Source of the DNA: CAZFIM01 sp964519615 | GTDB taxonomy: Bacteria > Chloroflexota > Dehalococcoidia > GIF9 > UBA5629 | Length of the DNA: 35,241 nt | Assembly (NCBI GenBank): GCA_964519615.1 | Contig: CAZFIM010000024.1 | Coordinates: 1-35,241 of the forward strand | Direction: 5' to 3' | Shown: one piece after another, positions 24,925-32,702 of the stretch | Layout of the letters: every line of letters begins with the position of its first letter | Numbering within the stretch: the stretch's first letter is position 1 | Notes under the pieces: generated by a model | What the model saw: the letters and a program-made list of their open reading frames with translations, nothing else | Told to the model about the DNA's origin: nothing | Databases searched by the model: none | Translations under genes and position numbers: made by a program

Positions 24925-25107
24925 ATGTCTGATTACATCGAGAAATTGGGCTGAATTATAGGGCTGCCTGTGGGCAGGCAGGACCTGGAAATATCTGATT
25001 ACATTGATAATGAAAATATCACAACTATAATAGATGCTATTGCTGCATTCCTATTAAACTGCAAGGTAGAAATGCCGTACGATTATCTGCGAGCATGCAG
25101 TACCTAG
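24925..25107 (+). pseudogene. Reading frame interrupted by one TGA
   Basis: The frame starts at ATG 24925 (MSDYIEKLG), meets TGA at 24952 and continues in the same phase for 50 sense codons to TAG at 25105 (including LEISDYIDNENITTIIDAIA). The frame is also open upstream of the ATG (…VNFDTQKKRTRRP from GTG 24886). A perfect hairpin of 7-base arms with a TGGG loop (24964-24981) starts nine bases after the TGA. Most likely a decayed gene; recoding is discussed as a finding. No family recognised. Confidence 0.35.
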
Positions 25108-25119
25108 AAAATTTTGACT

Positions 25120-25482
25120 TTAGGCTTCTTTAATATCAGCAACGGGTGCATTTTTCTTGAAGGATTCTATACCGGCCTTTGCGCTTGCCAGAGTAGTGTA
25201 TCCATCTCCTGAACTGGCAATAGTCTGCCCGTCAGATGCTACCAGCTTCCATCGGAATTCACCCTTTATATCTTTGTATAGCTCAAATTTTGCAGGTCCG
25301 GTGACCAAACTTGATGCTGAATTAAGGAAATCCCGCGCATTGAGTATCTCAAGGAGTACGGGTTCTCCCTTTGCAGAGAAGTGGACAATGACTGGTCCTG
25401 CCTCTTCAGCGTAGTCTATCTTTTCCTGTGAAAGCTCGAAAAGTAGAGCGTCGATGTCTTTGCTATATCTTATCTGTGTCAT
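25120..25482 (-). CDS. DUF2283-DUF1508 fusion protein, possible antitoxin
   Basis: The 120-residue protein joins two small domains. Residues about 1-55 (IRYSKDIDALLFELSQ ... PVLLEILNARDFL) read as DUF2283. Residues about 65-112 (FELYKDIKGEFRWKLVASDG ... SSGDGYTTLASAKAGIESFKKN) read as DUF1508 (YegP-like). DUF2283 genes are commonly found directly after DUF4258 genes in prokaryotes, an arrangement thought to be a toxin-antitoxin pair; the added DUF1508 half is not part of that usual arrangement as far as I know. The ATG at 25482 has AGGAGAGAG upstream and overlaps the DUF4258 gene by 20 bases. Confidence 0.75.
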   Translation of the reverse strand: MTQIRYSKDIDALLFELSQEKIDYAEEAGPVIVHFSAKGEPVLLEILNARDFLNSASSLVTGPAKFELYKDIKGEFRWKLVASDGQTIASSGDGYTTLASAKAGIESFKKNAPVADIKEA

Positions 25483-25729
25483 ATCTCTCTCTCCTGCCGG
25501 GGTAGAAAGTGATTATTATAATCTCCTGGCCATGTTTTTCGTAAACGACTCGCAGCACATGGCGGGTATCAAGACTCTTTTGGGCTATTAATCTTCCTTG
25601 ATAACCTTTTTCGATTTTTTCCGGATTGATCACCGTATCCTGAATAATCTCGACATTTAAGAGTATACCATGCGATTTCAGAATATCCAATTTTAGATGC
25701 GCATGCTCACTAAATACAACCGAATGCAC
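25463..25729 (-). CDS. DUF4258-family protein, possible RelE-like toxin
   Basis: The 88-residue basic protein shows the DUF4258 pattern: an early SEHAHLKLD with a conserved His, a central helix/strand region, and a C-terminal VLRVVYEKHGQEIIIITFYPGRRERY resembling the beta-sheet end of RelE-fold RNases. It overlaps the following DUF2283-DUF1508 gene, so both are translated together. Start GTG at 25729 with a weak AAAGAG seven bases upstream. A TATACT-type -10 lies about 60 bases upstream. RNase activity is an inference from the fold, not visible as a catalytic triad. Confidence 0.7.
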   Translation of the reverse strand: MHSVVFSEHAHLKLDILKSHGILLNVEIIQDTVINPEKIEKGYQGRLIAQKSLDTRHVLRVVYEKHGQEIIIITFYPGRRERYDTDKI

Positions 25730-25858
25730 TGTGGCTCTTTCTATACGTTATTATTTACGCTGCATTTATATTCTATGTATGAACACGAGTATACCATAAT
25801 AAAAAAGCATAAATAAGGCCTTCACCGAAGCATTCATAAGTTAAGGTTGTTTAGCCCT

Positions 25859-28800
25859 CTACCAGTTGGTAAACGAGAATGTCTCGGAGTAGCTGCTCCA
25901 TCCGGCGTCGTTGCCGGCGCGTATGCGCCAGTAGTAGATTGTACCGTTATTGGGGTATCTGGTATCCGTGTACTGCAGCACGCTGCCCACTTTGCCGAAG
26001 AACTTGCGCGTTTTCCTGCTCCATGTTTTAGGGTCCGTATTTACTTCAAGTATATAATTTGTCGCGTTCTGAACGGTGTTCCATTTATATGTGACCGATG
26101 CGCCGTGTGCGTCTGCGCCGTCCGCGGGTGCTGTCTGGATGGGAGCCGTCACGCCGCCGGTTTGACCGCTGGTGAACGTGCGTATCTCAGACCAGCCGCT
26201 CCAGGTTGCGTCTTTACCTGCCTTTACCCGCCAATACACCACTGTTCCGTCATTGGGCAGGTCAGTTACTTTGTAACTGGCAGCGTTATTGATTATGCCG
26301 CGGTAGATGCGGCTGCTGCCTTCCCATGACTCGCTGCTGTTGACATCGAGCATATAGTAGGCCGCAGCGGGGACCGCCTTCCACTGAAGCACAGTACTTG
26401 TGCCGGAAACGATCTCTTCATCGGCGGGAGTCTGTAGCACAGGCGCCTGCTCTGCTGAGCTGGTGAAACTGAATACCTCGGAGGGGGCGCTCCAACCTGT
26501 TTTATTGCCGGCTCTCACTCTCCAGTAATAGACGGTACCGTCACGCGGGTAGCCGTCATCGGTATAGTTGACGGAATCAGTTATAATGCCGTGGAACTTG
26601 CGTCCCGCCACCTTCCACTCCGTAGTGGTATTCACCTCCAGCACATATTCTTCCGCGTCATTTACGGAGCTCCAGGTAAAGGCTACTTTGTCTGCTGTAA
26701 TCGTGACGGCATCATCGGGATGCGAAAGCGTAGGAACAGCCGGTACGGCCAGCTTTTTACTGGTAAAGGTATAGGTTGCTGAAGTGGCGCTCCATCCTTC
26801 TCTGCTTGCTGCTTTTACCCTCCAGTAATAGAGTGTGCCGTCTTCGGGGTAGTCCGTATCCAGATAATGCGTGGTATCCTTAAGTTCGATAAAGAGCTTG
26901 CTGTCCTCGGGGTCCCAGAGGGGATCACTGTTGACCTCCAGAATATAGCGGACATCCTTGCCCATCGACTGCCAGGAGAATTCCACCGCGTCACCGCAGA
27001 CGTCTTCATCGTCTTTTGGAGTGACCAGTATAGGACCTGCGTTGATAAATATTCCTGTATCCGACCACTGACTCCAGGTATCACTGTTGCCGGCGCGCAC
27101 GCGCCAGTAATATGTTGTGTTATTGTTGTAGTATCCGGTATCCGTATATTCGACGGCGTTATCGATAATGCCCAGGTATTTGAGGCCGCCCCGCAGCCAG
27201 TTCGAGCCGGTATTGACCTCAAGTATATAGCGCTCCGCCCCCGGCGTTTCCACCCATTTATAGGTAATCGAAGTCCCGGCAATGATTTCATCGTCCGCCG
27301 GCAGCGTCAGCTCAGGTTTTTCCAACGTGCCCAGATTGGTGAAGCTCTGCGCTGCAGACCATGGGCTCCAGTGCAAGCCGTCGCCGGCACGAACCCTCCA
27401 GTAATATTCAGTGTCGTCATTTAAAAACCCCTCTATTTCAACGCTGCTGCTGTACACGCTGCCGTAATGCATTCTTCCCTCGATATCCCAGTCAGACTCG
27501 CTGTTAATCTCCAGGAAATATCGGGTAGCTTTCTCGCAGGGGTTCCATGAAAAGGTTATCTCTTCGCCGTATATATAGGCCTTATCGGCGGGCAGACAGC
27601 CTGCTGGCGCGGGCAAGTCAGAGGAACTCAAGACGATGATGGTTATTACAGCGGCGTCAGACCAGGGTGAAGCAATGTTTTCCTCGTCAACGGCCTGGAC
27701 CTTTATCTTATAGGTGCCCGGATCTTCCCAGCTGTGGGAAAGGTTTGCAGGAATGCCGCTCCCGAGATAATCGCTCTGAGAAGTAGTCCCGTCTCCCCAG
27801 TCGAAAATATATTTTATGTATCTCTGCTCGGGATTTACTGCCAGCGAAGAAAAGGTGTAAGAGGTGCCGGTCAGTCCCGTCTGTCTGCCGGAAGGGGTGG
27901 AGGGAACAGCGGGTGGAGCGGAGATAACGATCAGTTTTGATTCAGACCAGGAAGAAGAAGATGAATGGCTGTCTATCGTCATCGCGCGTACTGAATAACT
28001 CCCCGGTTTGCTCCATGAATGTGAAATTTGCGCCGGCTCACCCGATGCCACGAGCCGGGTTTCAGATGTGGTGGCATCGCCCCAGTAGAAATTAAACTTT
28101 ACATAATCACCGTTAAGATCGACTGCCGAGGTGGAGAATGTGTACTCATTATTCGTATAACCGTTATAGGGGCCGGAAGGAACTGCGGATATGCCCGGCG
28201 GTGTATTGGCAGGCATATCTATAGTAACGATAGTAGGCGCGGACCATTCCGAATGATTGGATTCTCCATCAGCTGCCATTGCACGTACGGGGTACATGCC
28301 CGGACTTTCCCAGGAATGGGTTGCACGTATGGGGACGGAGCGGGGGGTGGGTCCGGTTTCAGTAAACGTTCCATCGCCCCATTCGAAAATATAACGGATG
28401 TTTTCATTATCCGCATCGAGTGCGGAGGTAGTATATGTATAGGTAAGCCCTGCGCTGCCTGATGAGGGGCCTGAGGGTTGAGAGGGGGTGGAAGGCGCAT
28501 TGTTGGATGCTTTCACCTCAATATGAATTTGTACCTGTTCACCGAATACCCCCATGCCTTCACGTGCCATCTGCCATGATAGTGTATAACTGCCCGGCTG
28601 GACGGGGGCCATAATATCATCTATATTCCAGCTCTTTACCTGTCCGGGCGTGACGTTATCACTGATCCCGCACGGCAGATGGCTGTAGCGGTAGCTGTTC
28701 GGAAATATATCATCGTCCGTTACAAGCTCAAGAAAGTAGCCTAATCTGTTTGACCATGCTGTTGTACCTGTGTTCTGAAAAGCAAGCCGGATACTGAAGG

Positions 28801-29899
28801 GCTGCAGTGGTGCAACGGTAACTTCTCCCCCGGAAATGGGCTGGATCATGGCATTATCGATGCCGTCATGAAAAAGCGCCAAGATTCCCGGGGTGACGGT
28901 AATAACATCGTCCGCTGAATATCCGGCAAGTTTAAGCGATGCTTCATCCGGAAATGCTATACGCTGGCTGCGTTCTACAAGGTAGATGTTTGTGGAGTCT
29001 TTTTCCTTGAGTAATAGCCCGTTTGCACTGCCGTCAGTTGCTATAAATGCAGCGGTGCCTTCCGGCCATCCCCGGTAGCGCTCAAGGCATGATTGAGTTG
29101 CACAGACCATATCCTGCCTGGACCATCCCGGAAGCGAGCTCATTTCAGCTATGGTAAAGGGAAGGCTGTCATCGTTATTCATATAATCCGTGAGTGAATA
29201 TAGCTTTCCATTCTGAAACCAGTAGATTCTATCCTGGTAGAGACCTTCAGATACCTGTACCAGTGATGCACTGCACGGCTGACCATGCCGGTTAATGAAA
29301 CCGGAGGGGTCGTACCACTCCGGCCGCTCGGCGGGAGGGTCATATGCTTCATAGCCCCAGTTTTGCTGAAACTGCCCTTTTCGTATACCGAAATGCAGTA
29401 TGTAAGGCCATTGCCCGTCGTTTTGACGCTGCATGTCGAAGGATGTATATCCGATCACAGCGCCCGCCTCTACCTCCCAGCCGGCAGATACGGGAAGCTC
29501 CATGTCACTGCCCAGACCGGCATAGAGCGTGCAGACATATTCAGAGCCCGTATAGTGCTCGATAATCACTGCAGAGCCGTATCCGTCTGCGCTACCGGCG
29601 AACCGTATCGTACCGCTGGCGGCGGCACGTACCTCTGTCCTGCGGGGGCAGACAACGTTCTCACCAAGGGAGATGCCGTGTTCCGTTTCCTCGCCGAAAT
29701 ACTGTGCAATGGAGTAATCATCTTCGACGGGATAGCGGAAGCTGACCGCTACTCTTTCACCCGCGTATGACTCTGGTATCTCAGAGGCCCAAACAGATGG
29801 TGGCGTCAGGCACAAAAAGAGAGACAGCAGCAGTATACTAGCCGCAGCCTTACCACCGGGTGGGAGCCTGTGCAACTGTACTTGTCCGGGCTTTTTCAC
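25859..29899 (-). CDS. Large secreted repeat protein: LytM-like, Ig-like, three PKD and six Fn3-like modules
   Basis: The 1346-residue form starts at a GTG at 29899, placing a normal signal peptide at residues 1-38 (hydrophobic core ILLLSLFLCL, cleavage near VWA). A longer ATG start at 30091 would put 64 residues before the signal. Following regions, roughly: 39-208 a LytM/M23-like domain; 209-355 an unassigned segment with short SLTDYM and IAFPDEASL motifs; 355-475 an Ig-like domain (QNTGTTAWSN); 485-776 three PKD domains (FEWGDGT, FYWGDAT, FDWGDGT); 776-1346 six repeats of about 95 residues, each with YILEVN and YYWRVRAG. The LytM active-site residues look replaced (EHGIS for the usual HxGxD; the HxH has one His), so it probably binds peptidoglycan rather than cutting it. 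Extracellular; role unknown. Confidence 0.75.
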   Translation of the reverse strand: MKKPGQVQLHRLPPGGKAAASILLLSLFLCLTPPSVWASEIPESYAGERVAVSFRYPVEDDYSIAQYFGEETEHGISLGENVVCPRRTEVRAAASGTIRFAGSADGYGSAVIIEHYTGSEYVCTLYAGLGSDMELPVSAGWEVEAGAVIGYTSFDMQRQNDGQWPYILHFGIRKGQFQQNWGYEAYDPPAERPEWYDPSGFINRHGQPCSASLVQVSEGLYQDRIYWFQNGKLYSLTDYMNNDDSLPFTIAEMSSLPGWSRQDMVCATQSCLERYRGWPEGTAAFIATDGSANGLLLKEKDSTNIYLVERSQRIAFPDEASLKLAGYSADDVITVTPGILALFHDGIDNAMIQPISGGEVTVAPLQPFSIRLAFQNTGTTAWSNRLGYFLELVTDDDIFPNSYRYSHLPCGISDNVTPGQVKSWNIDDIMAPVQPGSYTLSWQMAREGMGVFGEQVQIHIEVKASNNAPSTPSQPSGPSSGSAGLTYTYTTSALDADNENIRYIFEWGDGTFTETGPTPRSVPIRATHSWESPGMYPVRAMAADGESNHSEWSAPTIVTIDMPANTPPGISAVPSGPYNGYTNNEYTFSTSAVDLNGDYVKFNFYWGDATTSETRLVASGEPAQISHSWSKPGSYSVRAMTIDSHSSSSSWSESKLIVISAPPAVPSTPSGRQTGLTGTSYTFSSLAVNPEQRYIKYIFDWGDGTTSQSDYLGSGIPANLSHSWEDPGTYKIKVQAVDEENIASPWSDAAVITIIVLSSSDLPAPAGCLPADKAYIYGEEITFSWNPCEKATRYFLEINSESDWDIEGRMHYGSVYSSSVEIEGFLNDDTEYYWRVRAGDGLHWSPWSAAQSFTNLGTLEKPELTLPADDEIIAGTSITYKWVETPGAERYILEVNTGSNWLRGGLKYLGIIDNAVEYTDTGYYNNNTTYYWRVRAGNSDTWSQWSDTGIFINAGPILVTPKDDEDVCGDAVEFSWQSMGKDVRYILEVNSDPLWDPEDSKLFIELKDTTHYLDTDYPEDGTLYYWRVKAASREGWSATSATYTFTSKKLAVPAVPTLSHPDDAVTITADKVAFTWSSVNDAEEYVLEVNTTTEWKVAGRKFHGIITDSVNYTDDGYPRDGTVYYWRVRAGNKTGWSAPSEVFSFTSSAEQAPVLQTPADEEIVSGTSTVLQWKAVPAAAYYMLDVNSSESWEGSSRIYRGIINNAASYKVTDLPNDGTVVYWRVKAGKDATWSGWSEIRTFTSGQTGGVTAPIQTAPADGADAHGASVTYKWNTVQNATNYILEVNTDPKTWSRKTRKFFGKVGSVLQYTDTRYPNNGTIYYWRIRAGNDAGWSSYSETFSFTNW

Positions 29900-30145
29900 A
29901 TCAATCGCTGTTCTATAAATCTGTATATTGTACGGCGGCCTGCCGCATAATCTGTTAGAGAGCCTTACCTCTATTAATAATAGCAACAGTATCTTATGAA
30001 GCATCCCGTGAGTAAATAGCCCATTGGTAATAATAACAGTGGGTAAAAAGTACTGTTTTAGGGTACCGGTTGCAGTTAGCAGCCACATCATACGTCAGGG
30101 TGTGGAGCTGAGGCCGGTAAAATCTTGCAGTACGGGGAAAGGATG

Positions 30146-31264
30146 CTAGACTTTCAGGCTGGAGCGGATCTGCGGGAGATGCATGATGTTATCCAGAGTG
30201 ACCAGGCCGATCACATTGCCGTCTTCCATCACAGGCACATAGCTCATGTTTCTTTCTTCCATTTCTTCCAGCAGTTCAAGTCCATTGCGGTCCGGAGCTG
30301 CGGTAATAAGGGAACTGAGAGGTGCCATAGCGTCTGTAGTGGTGACGCTGTCCCACTTCTCCTGAGGAAAAGCTTTGATGTTACGCAGGGTTATAAGCCC
30401 TTCCAGTTTGCCGTTTTCGGCCACTAAAAAGCAGCGTCTGCCGGTGGGTAACACGTAGTTCCGGACCAGTTGCTCAAGGCTGAGCTCCATGGTGATTACA
30501 GGACAATCTACGGTCATCATATCCCGGGCGGTAACGTTTTGCAGGGAATCACGAAACAGCAAATCGCGGTAGCTGGCTGTGGCCGATGTCTCCAGAAACC
30601 AGCCTATTACCGCAAGCCAAATACCGCTCAGCCATTGTTGAGTGATAACAGCCAGCGCAAGTCCTCCGGCTATGAAAACGAAGCCGATAATACGCCCAAC
30701 ACGAGCTGCCTTTCTGGTTGACTGGACGTAATTATTGGTGCGCATCCAGATGATAGCACGGAGTATACGCCCGCCGTCGAGAGGAAAACCCGGTATAAGG
30801 TTAAACATTGCCATAAGAGCATTGATATATGCCAGCCATTGTACAATGGTCACGACCAGCATATCCGCTTCCATGTAGAAGAGAAGACTGTAAATGCCGT
30901 GAAAAACGGCTGCTATGACTATACTGGTAAGCGGTCCGACTATGGCTATAAGAATCTCTGTTTTTGGCCGGCTGGCATCTTTAACAAGCTGTGAGACCCC
31001 GCCGAAAATAAACAGGGTGATGCTTCTGACGGGGATGCCGTTTTTAACAGAGAGCAGGCTGTGGGCCAGTTCATGCGCAAGAATTGAAACAAACAGCAGC
31101 AGGCTGCCGATAATAGAGAAAATAATCCGGTACCATAGTTGGTAACTACCTACAATCGGGAGGGTGATAAGAGTGGTTACTATAAGAAGAAAGATAATAA
31201 ACCAGGTAAAATGAATGCGCAGAGGAATGCCGTATACTTTACCCAGGCCTAAACTGCTTCTCAT
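30146..31264 (-). CDS. Site-2 protease family zinc metalloprotease with CBS domains
   Basis: The 372-residue membrane protein belongs to M50. The zinc motif HELAH is at residues 64-68, and NLIPGFPLDGGRI (about 155-167) supplies the third ligand. Four to six hydrophobic segments lie in residues 18-220, and two CBS domains follow (about 240-372), the group-3 (SpoIVFB-like/Rip3-like) layout. CBS domains usually sense nucleotides or adenosine compounds, so proteolysis may be tied to energy or S-adenosylmethionine status. The start lies eight bases after the agmatinase stop; same transcript probably. Substrate unknown. Confidence 0.88.
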   Translation of the reverse strand: MRSSLGLGKVYGIPLRIHFTWFIIFLLIVTTLITLPIVGSYQLWYRIIFSIIGSLLLFVSILAHELAHSLLSVKNGIPVRSITLFIFGGVSQLVKDASRPKTEILIAIVGPLTSIVIAAVFHGIYSLLFYMEADMLVVTIVQWLAYINALMAMFNLIPGFPLDGGRILRAIIWMRTNNYVQSTRKAARVGRIIGFVFIAGGLALAVITQQWLSGIWLAVIGWFLETSATASYRDLLFRDSLQNVTARDMMTVDCPVITMELSLEQLVRNYVLPTGRRCFLVAENGKLEGLITLRNIKAFPQEKWDSVTTTDAMAPLSSLITAAPDRNGLELLEEMEERNMSYVPVMEDGNVIGLVTLDNIMHLPQIRSSLKV

Positions 31265-31272
31265 CTCATTCT

Positions 31273-32148
31273 TTAGTTGACGATATAACCGATAAGTTTA
31301 TATATCAATTTTGCAGCAGTATATATGCAGGCAGCCGGGCCCTGTGACGGGCAGAGTTCCATAATATCGAAGCCGACGATTTTCTTATGAGCGGCAATTT
31401 CCTTAAGGAGGTTCAATATCTCATACCATTGGAGTCCGCCGGGCTCCGGTGTGGCTACAGCCGCCATCATAGAGGGATCGAATACATCCATGTCAATTGT
31501 CACATAAACAATATCGCTGAGAGAAGCGATTATCTGTTCCAGGGGCAGGACGGATGTATCCTGGTAATAGAACGGTTTTAAGTTCTTCTGTTTGATGAAG
31601 TCCTTTTCTTCCATGCAAAGGCTGCGAATGCCAACCTGGGTAATGGGGCAGTGTTCGATTACCCTGCGCATTATACAGGCATGACTGTAAGGTGTGCCCT
31701 GGTAGGTATCTCGCAGGTCGGCATGCGCATCGAGCTGCAGTACTGAGATGTCCTGATATTGCTCCTTGAGCGCTTTAACCGGTCCAAGGCTGAGCGAATG
31801 TTCGCCTCCAATAACAACGATCAGTTTTGACTGTTTTACGACAAGTCTGGTAACCTGAAGAACCCGTTCAGTCATAGCTTCAGGATTAAGCAGAACAGGC
31901 TCCAGTTCAGGCAGGGTATGGATACCGGAGCGGTAAATCTCCCGGTTCAGCTCAAGATCGTAGAGTTCAAGGTATTGGGAAGCATTGATAATAGCACGAG
32001 GCGCATCACGTGAACCGCTGTGCCATTCGCTTGTACCGTCATAAGGAACGGGTAAAATAACTGTCTGAGCATCGGCAAGCTCACAGTAAGGCGGCCGCAG
32101 GCCGGCAAAGCTCTGTGCTGGGGAAAAAAGGTCCTCGATATTACTCAT
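31273..32148 (-). CDS. speB: Agmatinase (ureohydrolase family)
   Basis: The 291-residue ureohydrolase contains all manganese-binding motifs: GGEHSLSLG, LQLDAHADL and TIDMDVFDP, plus the family end GFDIMELCP. Agmatinase turns agmatine into putrescine and urea; arginase or another guanidino-hydrolase cannot be excluded from sequence alone. The ATG overlaps the SpeD-like stop by four bases (ATGA), giving strong coupling to the upstream decarboxylase gene. Confidence 0.9.
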   Translation of the reverse strand: MSNIEDLFSPAQSFAGLRPPYCELADAQTVILPVPYDGTSEWHSGSRDAPRAIINASQYLELYDLELNREIYRSGIHTLPELEPVLLNPEAMTERVLQVTRLVVKQSKLIVVIGGEHSLSLGPVKALKEQYQDISVLQLDAHADLRDTYQGTPYSHACIMRRVIEHCPITQVGIRSLCMEEKDFIKQKNLKPFYYQDTSVLPLEQIIASLSDIVYVTIDMDVFDPSMMAAVATPEPGGLQWYEILNLLKEIAAHKKIVGFDIMELCPSQGPAACIYTAAKLIYKLIGYIVN

Positions 32149-32540
32149 ACTAGCTGCAATTGATTAATCTGGTCGACACTATCAAATTCGGAAATATCAC
32201 GGTCGCGGTTGAGCAGGTGACATTTTATGCGTGTAAGCTTTAATTTTTCCACTAAATAGCGGGTGGCCTTCTCTGCGTCAAAGTCGCGACAGGAGAAAAT
32301 ATCCATGTTGATGAAACAGCGCTCTACAAAGGTATGGAAGCTGATATGGCTTTCAGCGATTACCACGAAACCGGATATACCCCAGTCCTGGGGTTCACCT
32401 CCTGTATATTTAAATGTACAGGTTTCTGATATTTTAGTCATTCCAATAGAAGAAGGAAATGTATCCAGCATCTCATGAAGAAAGGGTTCATCCTGCATGA
32501 TCCGGGGTTCGCTTCCATATCCATCGATAATAAGGTGCAT
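32145..32540 (-). CDS. speD: SpeD-family pyruvoyl decarboxylase (S-adenosylmethionine or arginine decarboxylase)
   Basis: The 131-residue proenzyme matches the short bacterial SpeD length. AESHISFHTF places the self-cleaving, pyruvoyl-forming serine at 64 and the catalytic His at 69, and Cys84 in IFSC aligns with Cys83 of Thermotoga SpeD. The chain should split before Ser64. ATG at 32540 is chosen because GGAGG stands directly before it; an ATG at 32552 lacks one. A stem (TTTCCT-N6-AGGAAA, 32564-32581) and a possible promoter (TTGCTT, 17 bases, AATAAT) lie upstream. Substrate is open: no spermidine synthase is nearby, but an agmatinase is fused by overlap, which favours arginine decarboxylation. 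Confidence 0.85.
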   Translation of the reverse strand: MHLIIDGYGSEPRIMQDEPFLHEMLDTFPSSIGMTKISETCTFKYTGGEPQDWGISGFVVIAESHISFHTFVERCFINMDIFSCRDFDAEKATRYLVEKLKLTRIKCHLLNRDRDISEFDSVDQINQLQLV

Positions 32541-32702
32541 GTATTCCTCCATTAAATAAGCTGTTTCCTCAAATAAGGAAAAGCCACTTTATTTAAATTA
32601 TTTCTGTGGTAACAATCTCAAGCAATTTTAGATAGTGCTCATACCGCATGATATTTTATTCTTATTAAACAGCGCAATCAACCCTGACAGACCGTAAAAT
32701 GT

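Noticed and set aside
24035..24925. 296-codon frame antisense to rlmB
   Set aside because: The plus-strand rlmB has all family motifs; the antisense translation is Arg/His/Tyr-rich shadow sequence.
29900..30091. ATG start 64 residues before the signal peptide of the large secreted protein
   Set aside because: It would bury the clear signal peptide; kept only as an alternative because no strong ribosome binding site is seen at either start.
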